Part shown: piece by piece, positions 6,088-14,585 of the stretch
How positions within the stretch are numbered: position 1 is the first letter of the stretch
How the letters are laid out: every line of letters starts with the position of its first letter
Assembly: GCA_905214175.1 (NCBI GenBank)
Contig: CAJMLD010000011.1
Location: 1-18,833, forward strand
Source of the DNA: an uncultured bacterium
Lineage (GTDB): Bacteria; Actinomycetota; Coriobacteriia; Coriobacteriales; Atopobiaceae
DNA: 18,833 nt
Direction of reading: 5' to 3'
The notes under the pieces: model-generated
Database searches by the model: none
Told to the model about the DNA's origin: nothing
Seen by the model: only the letters and a program-made list of their open reading frames with translations
Translations under genes and position numbers: made by a program

Positions 6088-8934
6088 CTGCTTGAAGAGC
6101 ACGGAGAGACGACAGAAGAACGAATGGTCCTGCTGCTCGTCGTCGGACATCTGCTGCGACTGGTCGTCGGAGCTGCTGCTAGTGTCGTCGGCGCTCTTCA
6201 CGCCGTCCACCACGTAGACAAACTGCACCTCGCGTACGTTGGTATTGCTGGGGTCGACAAAGGAGTGCAGATGGTAGCTGTGGCCAAGCTTCTCGTCGAT
6301 GGTGTCCTGTAGCTCGTCCAGGACCTTCTCGTCCATGCCATCGATGGACTCCTGCAGCTCGTCGAGGCCGTCGGAGAGGGTGTGGCTGCCGTCGGCTGCC
6401 TGGGAGGTGCCGCTTGCAAGCGTGCCCAGGCCATCATCCAGCTGGTGCGCGCCGGACGCAAGCGCCTTGGCGCCGGCGTCGAGCTTGGTGGAGCCGCTGC
6501 TCAGCGTGTCGATGCCATCCGCAAGCCGCTTGGCGCCGTCCTTTGCCGAGGAGGTCCCAGCGGAAAGCGTGCCCAGGCCGTCATCCAGCTGGTGCGCGCC
6601 GGAGGCCAGACTCTTGGCGCCGCTATCCAGCTTGGTGGAGCCGCTGCTCAGCGTGTCGAGACCTGCCGAGAGGCGCTTTGCGCCGTCCTTCGCGGAGGCA
6701 GTGCCATCCGCAAGCGTGCCAAGTCCGCTGTCGAGGCTCGACGCGCCGGATGCAAGGCCATCCACGCCACCCTTGAGCTCGCCGCCCGCCTGGAGCGACC
6801 CGGCAAGCGTGTCGACGCCGGTAGACACCTGGTGCGCGCCATCGTTGAGCGTCTTCAGGCTCGTGAGGTCGACGCCCGCCAGCTGCTGCTGCGCGCCGCT
6901 CACCATCTCCTGCGAGCTCTTGACCAGCTCGCTAGACTGCGTGAGCACGGTCCGCGACTGCGCGAGCATCCCCTGGATACCCGTGCCGTCGGTGGCGCTT
7001 CCCTCAAGCGAGGAGAGCGTGCCGCTCAGCGCCTGCGCGTCGGTCTGGAGCTGCGTTGCGGTGGAGCTCATACCCCGCAGCCCCTGCGCCAGCGTCTGAA
7101 TGGTGGACACCGCGGAAGAGGCGTCGGTTGCGGCACTGCCGGCGGTTCCGGCGGCAGCGGTGCTCTCGCCGGCCGCGCTCTTGGCGGAGGCCATGGCGCT
7201 TTCGACGGCGGCCTTCTGCTCCGCCGTGAGCGTGGCGTCCTGGTCGAGCGTGGCAAGCGTGTTGTATGCGTTAGTTGCGTCGGTCGCCGCCTGGGACGCC
7301 TGGCCCTGGGCCGCCGTGGCCTTGCCGGCAGCCGTTCCGGCGCTCGTTCCCGCAGAGCTCAACGCCGCCCCCATGCCCGAGGTGGCCCGCGAGAGCGCCT
7401 CGAGATCTTTCTTCACGGCCTCTGCCTGCGAGACGGCCGTCTGGCCCTTCTCGCCCATGCTCTGCGCAGAGGCCTCAATGGCGGCAAGCTCCTGCTGTAT
7501 GCCGTCGACGGACTGCTTTGCGGTGTTGAGCTGGGCGTTCATGCCCGCAAGCTGCTGCGGCAGCGTGCTCGAGAGGGTGTCGTAGAGCTGTTGCGTGCCG
7601 TCCGCCACCTGCGACGCGCCGGACTTCAGCGCGGTGAGCGAGCCATCCTTCGCCTCCAACGCTGCCTTGAGCTGCGCTGCGCCGCCCGCAAGCTGAGAAG
7701 ACCCAGCCTTTGCGCTCTGCGCGCCGGCATCCAGGCGGTCAAGGCCGCCCGAGAGCTGCGCGGCTCCTGAGGAGAGCTGCGCCGTGCCGCTCACAGCCTG
7801 CGCCGTGCCGGCGGACAGCTGGTCCGCACCATCGGCCACCTGCGAGGAGCCTGCCTTTGCGCTCTGCGCGCCGGCGTCTAGCTGCGCAGCCCCGCTCTCA
7901 AGCTGGTGCCCGCCGGAAGAGAGCTGCGCCGTGCCGCTCACGGCCTCGCCCGTGCCCGCGGCAAGCTGGTCTGCACCGCTCGCCAGCTCGCCAGAGCCGC
8001 TTTGGGCGCTATCCGCGCCGGCGTCGATGAGGTCGAGTGCGTCTGCCAGTTCATGTCCGCCGGAGGCCAGCTGGTCAACGCCATCCGTGAGCCTTGAGGT
8101 TGCGTCCGTGAGCTGAGAGGTGTCTGCGTCGCGTACGTTGAGGTCCATCGAGATGGGCATGGCGCTTATCTGCCAGCCGGAGTAGGTGAAGTCCTTGGCC
8201 TCGCCCGTGATGTGCCAGTCGCCGTTGGTGCCGGGGAGCAGCAGGTAGGTGACGAGGGTGTTGTCGCCCGCCACGGCAACGGTGCCGTCGTCGGAGTCAT
8301 CAAGGTGGAAGTTGTCGTTGGGGAAGGTGCCCTGCGCCTGCAGCATGAAGCTCTTGGCAAAGTCCGAGGTAGACGAGTCATCGTCCATGCCCATCACCTT
8401 GAGCTCGATGTCAAGCTTGCCGCTCTTGCCCGAGAGCTCATCTGGCGAGACAACCTTGCCATCCAGGCGGTAGGTCACCTCGACGTCCCAGGGTAGCTGC
8501 GTCGAGGCATCAAGGTTGCCCTGGTAGTAGACGGGTTCGCCGGCCGTGGTGGTGAGCGTCACCGAGCCGTTGGTGTTGGTGAGCTCCTCGGAGGTCGAGA
8601 GGTTTTGGACCTTGGTATAGGTGCCGGGGTCGGTCACGGTCTCCTGCGTGGGGGTGTCAAAGTCATTCACCACGTAGACGCCGCTCTTCTTGCCCGTGGC
8701 GTCGGTTCTCGCGTAGACGACCTCGGTCTTTGCGCTCTGGGACTCGCCTGCCTGCGCGTTGGAATCCGGCTCGGTGGACTGTCCGTTCACCTCGTCTGCC
8801 AGCGCCTTTGTGGCGCCAAACGGCACGCACATCGTAACGCCCATGAGCGTGCTCATGGTCCCAACGAACGCCCTGCGTCCAAGCGAGGGGGCGCCCTTCT
8901 CGGCAACGCTCTTCTTCTTGTTCCTGGTGGTCAT
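6085..8934 (-). CDS. Secreted xxxLxxG heptad-repeat protein paired with MMPL transporter
   Basis: A 949-residue extracytoplasmic protein. Residues 19-46 look like an export signal with a twin-arginine (GRRAFVG) and an ALA-D cleavage site near 46. Residues 50-275 form a globular domain. Residues about 276-860 are rich in xxxLxxG heptads (the TIGR03057-type repeat), split by a long Ala/Gln-rich helical stretch (about 430-685). The last 90 residues carry an acidic Ser/Asp patch. The heptads lie in two blocks that each repeat every 49 residues. Such proteins are typically encoded with MMPL or YhgE/Pip membrane proteins and are thought to span or decorate the envelope; the exact role is unknown. 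The ATG at 8934 has TTTGGAG eight bases upstream and follows the transporter gene by 67 bp, so the two form an operon. The upstream in-frame extension overlaps the transporter and is rejected. Confidence 0.85.
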   Translation of the reverse strand: MTTRNKKKSVAEKGAPSLGRRAFVGTMSTLMGVTMCVPFGATKALADEVNGQSTEPDSNAQAGESQSAKTEVVYARTDATGKKSGVYVVNDFDTPTQETVTDPGTYTKVQNLSTSEELTNTNGSVTLTTTAGEPVYYQGNLDASTQLPWDVEVTYRLDGKVVSPDELSGKSGKLDIELKVMGMDDDSSTSDFAKSFMLQAQGTFPNDNFHLDDSDDGTVAVAGDNTLVTYLLLPGTNGDWHITGEAKDFTYSGWQISAMPISMDLNVRDADTSQLTDATSRLTDGVDQLASGGHELADALDLIDAGADSAQSGSGELASGADQLAAGTGEAVSGTAQLSSGGHQLESGAAQLDAGAQSAKAGSSQVADGADQLSAGTAQAVSGTAQLSSGAAQLSGGLDRLDAGAQSAKAGSSQLAGGAAQLKAALEAKDGSLTALKSGASQVADGTQQLYDTLSSTLPQQLAGMNAQLNTAKQSVDGIQQELAAIEASAQSMGEKGQTAVSQAEAVKKDLEALSRATSGMGAALSSAGTSAGTAAGKATAAQGQASQAATDATNAYNTLATLDQDATLTAEQKAAVESAMASAKSAAGESTAAAGTAGSAATDASSAVSTIQTLAQGLRGMSSTATQLQTDAQALSGTLSSLEGSATDGTGIQGMLAQSRTVLTQSSELVKSSQEMVSGAQQQLAGVDLTSLKTLNDGAHQVSTGVDTLAGSLQAGGELKGGVDGLASGASSLDSGLGTLADGTASAKDGAKRLSAGLDTLSSGSTKLDSGAKSLASGAHQLDDGLGTLSAGTSSAKDGAKRLADGIDTLSSGSTKLDAGAKALASGAHQLDDGLGTLASGTSQAADGSHTLSDGLDELQESIDGMDEKVLDELQDTIDEKLGHSYHLHSFVDPSNTNVREVQFVYVVDGVKSADDTSSSSDDQSQQMSDDEQQDHSFFCRLSVLFKQ
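6422..6862 (-). repeat. 147-bp internal tandem repeats (C-terminal block)
   Basis: Copies start at 6422, 6569 and 6716, exactly 147 bp apart. The first two are nearly identical (for example GTGCCCAGGCC(A/G)TCATCC); the third is diverged and its far end is approximate. One unit encodes 49 residues, or seven heptads. Confidence 0.75.
7707..8090 (-). repeat. 147-bp internal repeats (N-terminal block)
   Basis: CCTTTGCGCTCTGCGCGCC recurs at 7707 and 7854, and a diverged version is in register at 8001. The spacing is again 147 bp. In protein, GADQL(A/S)AGT(G/A)(E/Q)AVSGTAQLSSG recurs 49 residues apart. Confidence 0.7.
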
Positions 8935-9001
8935 TGCTGTCACTCCAAACGTCTGGGGCGGGCGGTGCCCGTCGCGTGGTCGATGCATGTCTTGTCCGCC
9001 T

Positions 9002-11125
9002 CTAGGCTGCGGGCGTGGTGGTGGGGGAGTCCGGCAGAGAGCTCTTCTCCTTGCCCTCCTGGTAGAAGCCAATCTTGTAGCTGGTGTGGCGCACAAAGCC
9101 GTCAAGCAGCTGGAAGAGCAGCGGCAGCACGAAGAAGATCTCGACAACAGAGATGAACGCGCCACGGGCGATGAGCTCGCCCACCTGCTGGATCATGGGG
9201 CTGGAGACGGCCACGGTGATGCCGATGCAGGCCAGGATAAGGATCGAGCTGGAGGTGATGATGGGCTGTGCGGTCTTCTCCACAGATTGGAATGCCGCGT
9301 CCTTCTTGTTCATGCGCTTTCGGCGCGCCAGGTATTCCTCGGTGAAGATGATGGCGTAGTCTACGGCGGCGCCCAGCTGCACGGCATCGATCACGAGGAA
9401 GGCCACAAAGTTGATGGTGTCGCCGGTGAAGTACGGCACGGCTTCGTTGATCCAGATGGAGACCTCGATGGCGCTCACCAGGATGATGGGGATCGAGATG
9501 CTCTTGAACATCACGAGAAGCACGGCGCCAATGGCAAGGATCGAGGCCATCTTGACGGTGGTGTTGTCCGTCGTGGTGACGGACTTGATATCGGAGTAGC
9601 TCACGGCGTTGCCGACAAGCTTGTAGTTGTCGCCGTAGTGCTCCTGGCAGAGGTTGCGTACGGTGGTTACCAGGTCAAAGGCGCTCTTGGACTCGTCGGG
9701 GATGTTCGAGGTGAGCACGATGCGGCTCCAGCCACCGTTGAGCAGCTGCTTGATCTGGCTCTCGTCCGCAAGCTCGTGCGGCAGTGCCGAGCCGGCGATC
9801 GTGGAGTACGAGAGCACGCTCTTGGTGGTGGGCAGCGCCTTGAGATCGTCTACCAGGGCGTTTTCCTCGGCCCAGTTGCCTTCGGGAACCATGATGGCCC
9901 AGGTCTGAGACTCGCCAAACGCCTGGTCGATGATGTCGCCGTCAATCTTGACCTGCGAGTCCTGCGCGATGTTTGCCGCCGAGCCGTACGTGAAGCTCAC
10001 GGCACCAGAAGCCCTGAGGGCGGGCACGGCAAGCACAATGGCGATGATTAGCGCGGGCACCGCACCGGCGCGGCACACCTTTGCCATGCGGTTGAAGGAC
10101 TTGAAGAACGGTGCGTGTGAGGTCTTCTCAACGGCGTTGCGCATGTTGTACAGCAGGCAGGGCATGAAGAGCGTGATCGAGAAGAACGAGCACACGATGC
10201 CCTTGGCCAGCGCAATGCCCATGTCGGCGCCAATGAGGAACTGCATGGCGGCCAGCGAGAGGAAGCCAAAGAACGTTACGGCCGCAGAGGAGAGGATGAC
10301 GGGGAACGACTTGGTCATGGCCATGACCATGGCCTCAAACTGGCTGTCCGTCTTCTCACGGTAGCGTCCAAAGTTGGTTAGCAGCACGATGGAGTAGTCC
10401 ATCGAGACGGCCAGCTGCAGCACGCTTGCTACCAGTTGCGTGATGGAGGAGATGGTGCCGCGGAAGATGTTGGTGCCCATATTGAGCGCTATGGCCACAC
10501 CAATGGTGAGCAGCATCACAACGGGGTGCAGGTAGCTCGTGGTGTTGAGAAGTACCATCACAAACACCACGATGACGGCGATGGTCATGATTTTGGCCAT
10601 GTCGGTGTTGATCGTCGCCATGTTGGCGGCGTCGGACACGGCCGAGCCGTCGATGGCCACGGTCTGCGCGCCGGGGAGCGCCTGCGCCATCGAGCGGATG
10701 GAGTCTATCTCGGCCTGGTCCACGTCGCTCGTGAAGACGCACTGGTAGAGGTAGCCATCGCCGTCGTACCACTCCTTGACGGTGTCTGCGTTTGCAACCT
10801 CGATGGGCTTGTCGAGGTCCACCTCGTCACCGAGCCAAGTGACCGAGGTGACGCCTGGCTGGTTCTTGAGCTGCTCGTCAAACGAGGCGGCGTCCACCTG
10901 CGAGATGCCCGTCACGTAGATGCGGGCGTTGGTGATGTCGTTGCCGTAGATCGCCTTCATGTCGCTGAGGTCCTGCGAGGACTTTGCGCTGGTAGGCAGG
11001 TAGTCGCTCATGTTGGCATCGATCTTCACCTGCGGGATGCACGCCACGCTCAGGCAGGTGAGAATCACAAAGATCGTGATGACCAACTTTCTGTGGCTGA
11101 GCACCCCACGAAAAAAGCGTTCCAT
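9002..11125 (-). CDS. MMPL/RND-superfamily transporter
   Basis: A 707-residue integral membrane protein with the two-fold MMPL layout. A first TM helix lies at about 13-31, then an extracytoplasmic loop (about 32-175) and a TM cluster (about 178-328). The pattern then repeats: TM at about 354-372, loop 373-525 and a TM cluster 526-690. The paired TM aspartates that carry protons in this family are visible as MDYS (D243) and VDYA (D589). It lacks the large cytoplasmic C-terminal domain of mycobacterial MmpL proteins. The ATG at 11125 has AAAGGAG about ten bases upstream. It is the first gene of an operon with the heptad-repeat protein and is divergent from a TetR-type regulator 180 bp away. 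Likely role: proton-driven export of a lipid or hydrophobic compound; the substrate is unknown. Confidence 0.9.
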   Translation of the reverse strand: MERFFRGVLSHRKLVITIFVILTCLSVACIPQVKIDANMSDYLPTSAKSSQDLSDMKAIYGNDITNARIYVTGISQVDAASFDEQLKNQPGVTSVTWLGDEVDLDKPIEVANADTVKEWYDGDGYLYQCVFTSDVDQAEIDSIRSMAQALPGAQTVAIDGSAVSDAANMATINTDMAKIMTIAVIVVFVMVLLNTTSYLHPVVMLLTIGVAIALNMGTNIFRGTISSITQLVASVLQLAVSMDYSIVLLTNFGRYREKTDSQFEAMVMAMTKSFPVILSSAAVTFFGFLSLAAMQFLIGADMGIALAKGIVCSFFSITLFMPCLLYNMRNAVEKTSHAPFFKSFNRMAKVCRAGAVPALIIAIVLAVPALRASGAVSFTYGSAANIAQDSQVKIDGDIIDQAFGESQTWAIMVPEGNWAEENALVDDLKALPTTKSVLSYSTIAGSALPHELADESQIKQLLNGGWSRIVLTSNIPDESKSAFDLVTTVRNLCQEHYGDNYKLVGNAVSYSDIKSVTTTDNTTVKMASILAIGAVLLVMFKSISIPIILVSAIEVSIWINEAVPYFTGDTINFVAFLVIDAVQLGAAVDYAIIFTEEYLARRKRMNKKDAAFQSVEKTAQPIITSSSILILACIGITVAVSSPMIQQVGELIARGAFISVVEIFFVLPLLFQLLDGFVRHTSYKIGFYQEGKEKSSLPDSPTTTPAA

Positions 11126-11305
11126 CTGCTTGCTGCTCCTTTCGGGTATAAATCACTCAGCTGTTCGTTGTTAAACACATGGCGATTTTCTACCCAAGTT
11201 CAATTATTATGGGATGCACTACGGAACTTCGGGCCATCACGAGAACCATTTCGTTCGAACTTGTACACTAGCAACTGCATCTGTTGCGCTTTGAGAGGGG
11301 CGCCT
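11126..11305. promoter_or_regulatory. Divergent control region with AAGTTC/GAACTT sites
   Basis: This 180-bp region separates the transporter operon from the TetR-type gene. AAGTTC (11196-11201) is inverted relative to GAACTT (11224-11229). A second GAACTT (11257-11262) overlaps the palindrome GTTCGAAC (11253-11260). CATAAT/TATTAT -10-like hexamers lie at 11205-11212. No strong -35 box stands out. A regulator binding here could control both directions; this is inference. Confidence 0.4.
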
Positions 11306-11896
11306 ATGGCAGAGAAGGGCATGAATAGGAACGCACAGCGCTCCATACGCCTGCTCAAGGAGGCGTTCATGGAGCTGCTTGCCGAGAAGCCCTATGAGAG
11401 CATCACGGTCTCCGACGTGGCTCGCAAGGCAGATCTCAACCGTGGCACGTTCTACGCGCACTTCGACAACGTGGACGACCTCATGAGGTCCGTTATGGCC
11501 GACACGGCAGACACCATCTCGGAGTTTCTTTCAAAGGCGATGGAGACGGGCTTTCTCGAGAACCCGCTGCCCGTGCTCACGCAGGTGGGCGAATACCTTG
11601 ACCAGAACAGGGAGCTTACGCGCAAGCTCGTTGAGTCGAGAAGCGTGGAGCCCTTCCTTCTCGCGTTGGAAAACCGCTTCCGCGGCTGGGTGCAGCAGCG
11701 CATCCCGGCCGACACGCCGCAGGAGAAGCGCGCGAGTGCCCTCCTCACCGACTACCTTGCCGGGGGCGTTTTGCACACGTATAGGTCATGGCTTGTGGGG
11801 GACTACCCCGGCGTTGAGATTGACGAGGTCAACAAGTACCTGAGCGACTTCGTGCGCTCAACGGGAATGTGCCTCGCGGACTTGAAGCTGGGTTAA
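11306..11896 (+). CDS. TetR/AcrR-family transcriptional regulator
   Basis: A 196-residue DNA-binding repressor-type protein. The N-terminal HTH is clear: ITVSDVARKADLNRGTFYAHF at about residues 33-53, the classic TetR recognition-helix pattern. The C-terminal ligand/dimer domain (about 75-190) resembles the TetR_C type found with YhgE/MMPL genes, with a YLAGGVLHTYRSWL segment. I chose the ATG at 11306, preceded by GAGAGGGG. A second ATG five codons later is also possible. Divergence from the MMPL operon is the usual arrangement for a regulator that represses its neighbour and itself. The inducing ligand is unknown. Confidence 0.9.
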   Translation: MAEKGMNRNAQRSIRLLKEAFMELLAEKPYESITVSDVARKADLNRGTFYAHFDNVDDLMRSVMADTADTISEFLSKAMETGFLENPLPVLTQVGEYLDQNRELTRKLVESRSVEPFLLALENRFRGWVQQRIPADTPQEKRASALLTDYLAGGVLHTYRSWLVGDYPGVEIDEVNKYLSDFVRSTGMCLADLKLG

Positions 11897-11911
11897 ACCG
11901 CGGGCGAGCCC

Positions 11912-12435
11912 CTAGCGGCCTTGGGGGCGTAAGCCCGGTACGCAGACGCGTTGCTCGCACCAACCCACGCCGCCGGAGACGTGGACCACGTGGACGGGCG
12001 TGCGGTAGACCTGGCTGAGAACCGCGTCGGTAAGGACGCTGTCTGGAGCTTCCTCAGCTGTAACCAGGCCATTCACCACGAGGACAACCCTGTCGGCAAA
12101 GGCGAGTGCGTGGTCCGGGTCGTGCGTGACCATCAGCACCGCCATGCCGTCACGTGCCAGCTCGCGAGCCTGTGTGAGCACGTGGAGCTGGTTGCCAAAG
12201 TCGAGACTTGCCGTTGGCTCGTCCATCACCAGGACGCGTGGCTCTTGAGCGAGGGCTCGCGCGATGAGCACAAGCTGGCGCTGCCCACCGGAGAGCTGCG
12301 TGAACGGACGCTCGGCGATGTCGAGGATGCCCATGCGCGCCATGGCGTTGCGGGCGACCTTCTCGTCCCGTGTCCCCGGGACCTGCTGAGCAGGGCTTCT
12401 TCATTCAGCTGCGTTGTTGCGCTTCTCTCGTCCAT
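11912..12435 (-). pseudogene. FecE-type ABC ATPase, internally deleted and frameshifted
   Basis: The C-terminal half of an iron-siderophore/cobalamin-type ATPase is intact: LSGGQRQ signature, Walker B VLVMDEPTASLD and the switch THDPDHA. The start appears to survive as an ATG at 12433-12435 overlapping the preceding moeA stop (TGATG), giving MDERSATTQLNEEALLS. After about 20 codons the reading frame changes near 12375, and the next recognisable sequence is RDEKVARNAMARMGI. The roughly 90-100 residues that normally lie between, including Walker A and the Q-loop, are missing. The product could not bind ATP normally. It is the last gene of a three-gene decayed operon and converges with the TetR-type gene. 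Confidence 0.85.
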
Positions 12436-13497
12436 CACAGCCACCGGTAGGGGAGACGCAGCTCCACCTCAACCTCGTCGCCGGGGCGCAGCTGGTGCAG
12501 CCGACGCGGGTGCAGCTCGAGATAGCCGTCGGCCTCGTCCAGGCGCGAGAGGTCTGGCGTGGGGCCGCCTGTAAGCGGCGTGGCGAGAAGCCTCTCGTCC
12601 TGGTCCCAGCGAAGGCCCACCGGGCAGATGACAAAGAAGTCCTCGGGAGGTGGCCCGCCGGCTCCGTGGAAGCCTCCGCGCGCCCCGTCGCGCGACCCCT
12701 GACGCTCTGGCGCCGCATAGCGTGCGCGCACGCGGGGCAGCGGGCGCGGCTGGCCATAGAGCAGCTGGTCAACAAGGGGCTTGAGGTACCAGTCTGCGGT
12801 TATCCCAAAACCGGCGGGCGGACCGGAGAGGCCAAGCACCGGCGTGCCCCCTATCACGGCTGCGCTCGTGTGCTTGCCGGGGCCGTGGTTTGTCTCGTGA
12901 CAGAAGACCTGCCCCATGCGGGCGAGGACCTCCATGGTGTAGTCGTGCTCGCCCTTGGAGGAGCCCGCGCACGACCTCGACCTCCGAGAGCCCGCACATG
13001 GCGAGAAGGGCGACCTTGTCGGGCGTGAGGAGGCTATGCGCGTGCACCACCACGTCGCCGAAGGCAAAGTCGCAGCCGCGCTGGCGGCAGAAGGCGCCCG
13101 CCGTGCGCGGCGCGGCGTCGAGCAGGGGCGAGCCGGGGTTCTTCTCGTCCAGCGTTGGCGCCTTGGGGAAGCGAACCTCTTCGATGGGGATCACAGAGTC
13201 GAAGCCCGCCGGTATGGCCGTCCCGGTGTTTGCCCAGGCAAAGTCCCGGCCAAGCTTCCAAAGAGAGGTATCCGGCATGCCGTCCGAAAAGTCCGCAAAG
13301 CGCACGGCAATGCCGTCCATCTGGGCGCAGGTGGCGTTGGGCACGTCGGTCGTCGCCCTACAGTCTGTGGCGCAGACGCGTCCCCATGCGTTGCGAACGC
13401 CCACGAGTTCCGTTGCTGATGCGGCACGCATGTGCGTGAGCAGCGCATCGATGGCCTGCTCCCTTGTGAGTGTGATGTGTGCGGAGTGGTCCCTCAT
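12435..13497 (-). pseudogene. moeA: MoeA-like molybdopterin molybdotransferase, broken
   Basis: MoeA inserts molybdate into molybdopterin. The N-terminal part is clear from the ATG at 13497: the AQMDGIAVR motif (residues 58-66) and the GCDFAFGDVVVHAHSLLTPDKVALLAMCG stretch (141-169, given here as a region, typical of MoeA). At about 12966, after SEVEVVR (residue 177), the frame shifts. The sequence resumes in another frame at SSKGEHDYTMEVLARMG, the conserved nucleotide-binding end of the MPT-binding domain, then GPGKHTSAAVIGG and GLSGPPAGFG and the C-terminal domain. About 75-80 residues of the MPT-binding domain that normally come between are absent, so this is a deletion with frameshift, not a sequencing slip alone. 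It lies between a broken permease and a broken ATPase gene. Confidence 0.85.
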
Positions 13498-13541
13498 GGC
13501 CTTTCTCCCTTCGTGCGGCGGCTGGGAAGTCTGGCCGCCGT

Positions 13542-14425
13542 TTAGTAGGCCCGCCGCTGGTTGCGGGCAAGCATGTAGACAAAGAGCGGTGCGCCGACAA
13601 GCGCGGTGAGCACGCCAACGGGGAGCTCGACCGGCACCAGGACGCGCGCCACGTCGTCGACGGCAAGCATGAAGCAGGCGCCGGTGAGAAGGCACACGGG
13701 AATGAGCGAGCGGTAGTCCGGACCGGTCGCAAGCCTCACGATGTGGGGAATCACGAGGCCCACCTAGCCGATGACGCCGCAGAAGCACACCGAGACGGCC
13801 GTCATGAGCGTGGAGGCACCAATCACCAACAGGCGGCAGCGACGCACGTCGACGCCGAGCGAGCGCGCCTCCTCGTCGCCAAACGAGAGCGCGTTGAGAC
13901 GCCAGCGAAGCGCCAGCAGCGTGACGGAGCCAACCGCCAGCACATCTGCCATGATGAGCACGTTCTGCGCGTTGGCGGACCTTCTCGTTGCTACGTGGGA
14001 GACGAGAAGTACCAGCGCCACGGCGCCAATGCCAAAGGCGAAGGACATCGCATGCACCACCACGGTGGGAAACCCCAGAGGAGCCCCAGCGCAACGCCCA
14101 CGCTTGCGGCATTGCTCACGCCCAGGATGTCCGGACTTACCATGGGATTTCGAAATATGCCCTGGTAGGCGGCACCGGACACAGCAAGCGCTGCTCCCAC
14201 GGCGCAGGCCAGAAGCACGCGAGGGATGCGGATGGAGAAGAGCACCGCCACGGAGCGCGAGGTCTCGGCATCTGCGATGGAACCGGCAAAAAACGCCCGG
14301 ATCGTTGAGAGGAGCTGTTCGGCCGTCATGCTGTAGGTGCCCACCGTGAACGAGACAAGCGCGAGGACTACCAAAAGCGCGGCGAGGCAGGCCACGACCA
14401 CGCGCATGCCCACCGGCCCCAACAC
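13542..14425 (-). pseudogene. FecCD-type ABC permease with frameshift and nonsense codon
   Basis: Three pieces of one BtuC/FecCD permease are readable in order. The first (from about 14425) includes TYSMTAEQLLSTIRAFFAG, RIPRVLLACAVGAALAVSGA and RNPMVSPDILGVSNAASVG. A frameshift lies at a GGGG run near 14078. The second piece includes LIMADVLAVGSVTLLALRW and runs to FCGVIG. A TAG (13764-13766) then interrupts what in the family is normally G-W/F-VGL, so TGG to TAG is the simplest reading. The third piece continues in the same frame as VGLVIPHIVRL to the stop at 13542. The start may be GTG at 14425 or ATG at 14407. FecCD permeases import siderophores, cobalamin or, in MolB-like cases, molybdate. 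No binding-protein gene is in the window. Confidence 0.88.
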
Positions 14426-14585
14426 CCAGCTCGCCGTTCATCATAACAATACCTAACGCTTTGAGAGGACGGGGCGTTTGGCGAGCGGCTTGGACCGCCG
14501 TTCGGCACGCGGGCGGCAATGGCGTTTGGCTCACCGGCCGCAATGGCGCAAAATGGAGACAATGGGAACGCGAGACGGAGGCAAC

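Noticed and set aside
6382..7770. Plus-strand open frame opposite the heptad-repeat gene
   Set aside because: Arg/Ala/Gly-rich and made of the antisense of the 147-bp repeats; no start signal.
6422..8090. CRISPR array, suggested by regular spacing of repeats
   Set aside because: The 147-bp units are in-frame coding repeats with no unique spacers, and no cas genes are present.
11897..11945. Terminator between the TetR-type gene and the broken ATPase
   Set aside because: GCCCC/GGGGC pairing exists but is short, overlaps coding sequence and has no T-run.
13764..13766. TAG in the permease as a recoded amino acid (pyrrolysine or suppressor)
   Set aside because: The same gene also has a frameshift and both neighbours are broken, so a TGG to TAG nonsense mutation is simpler.
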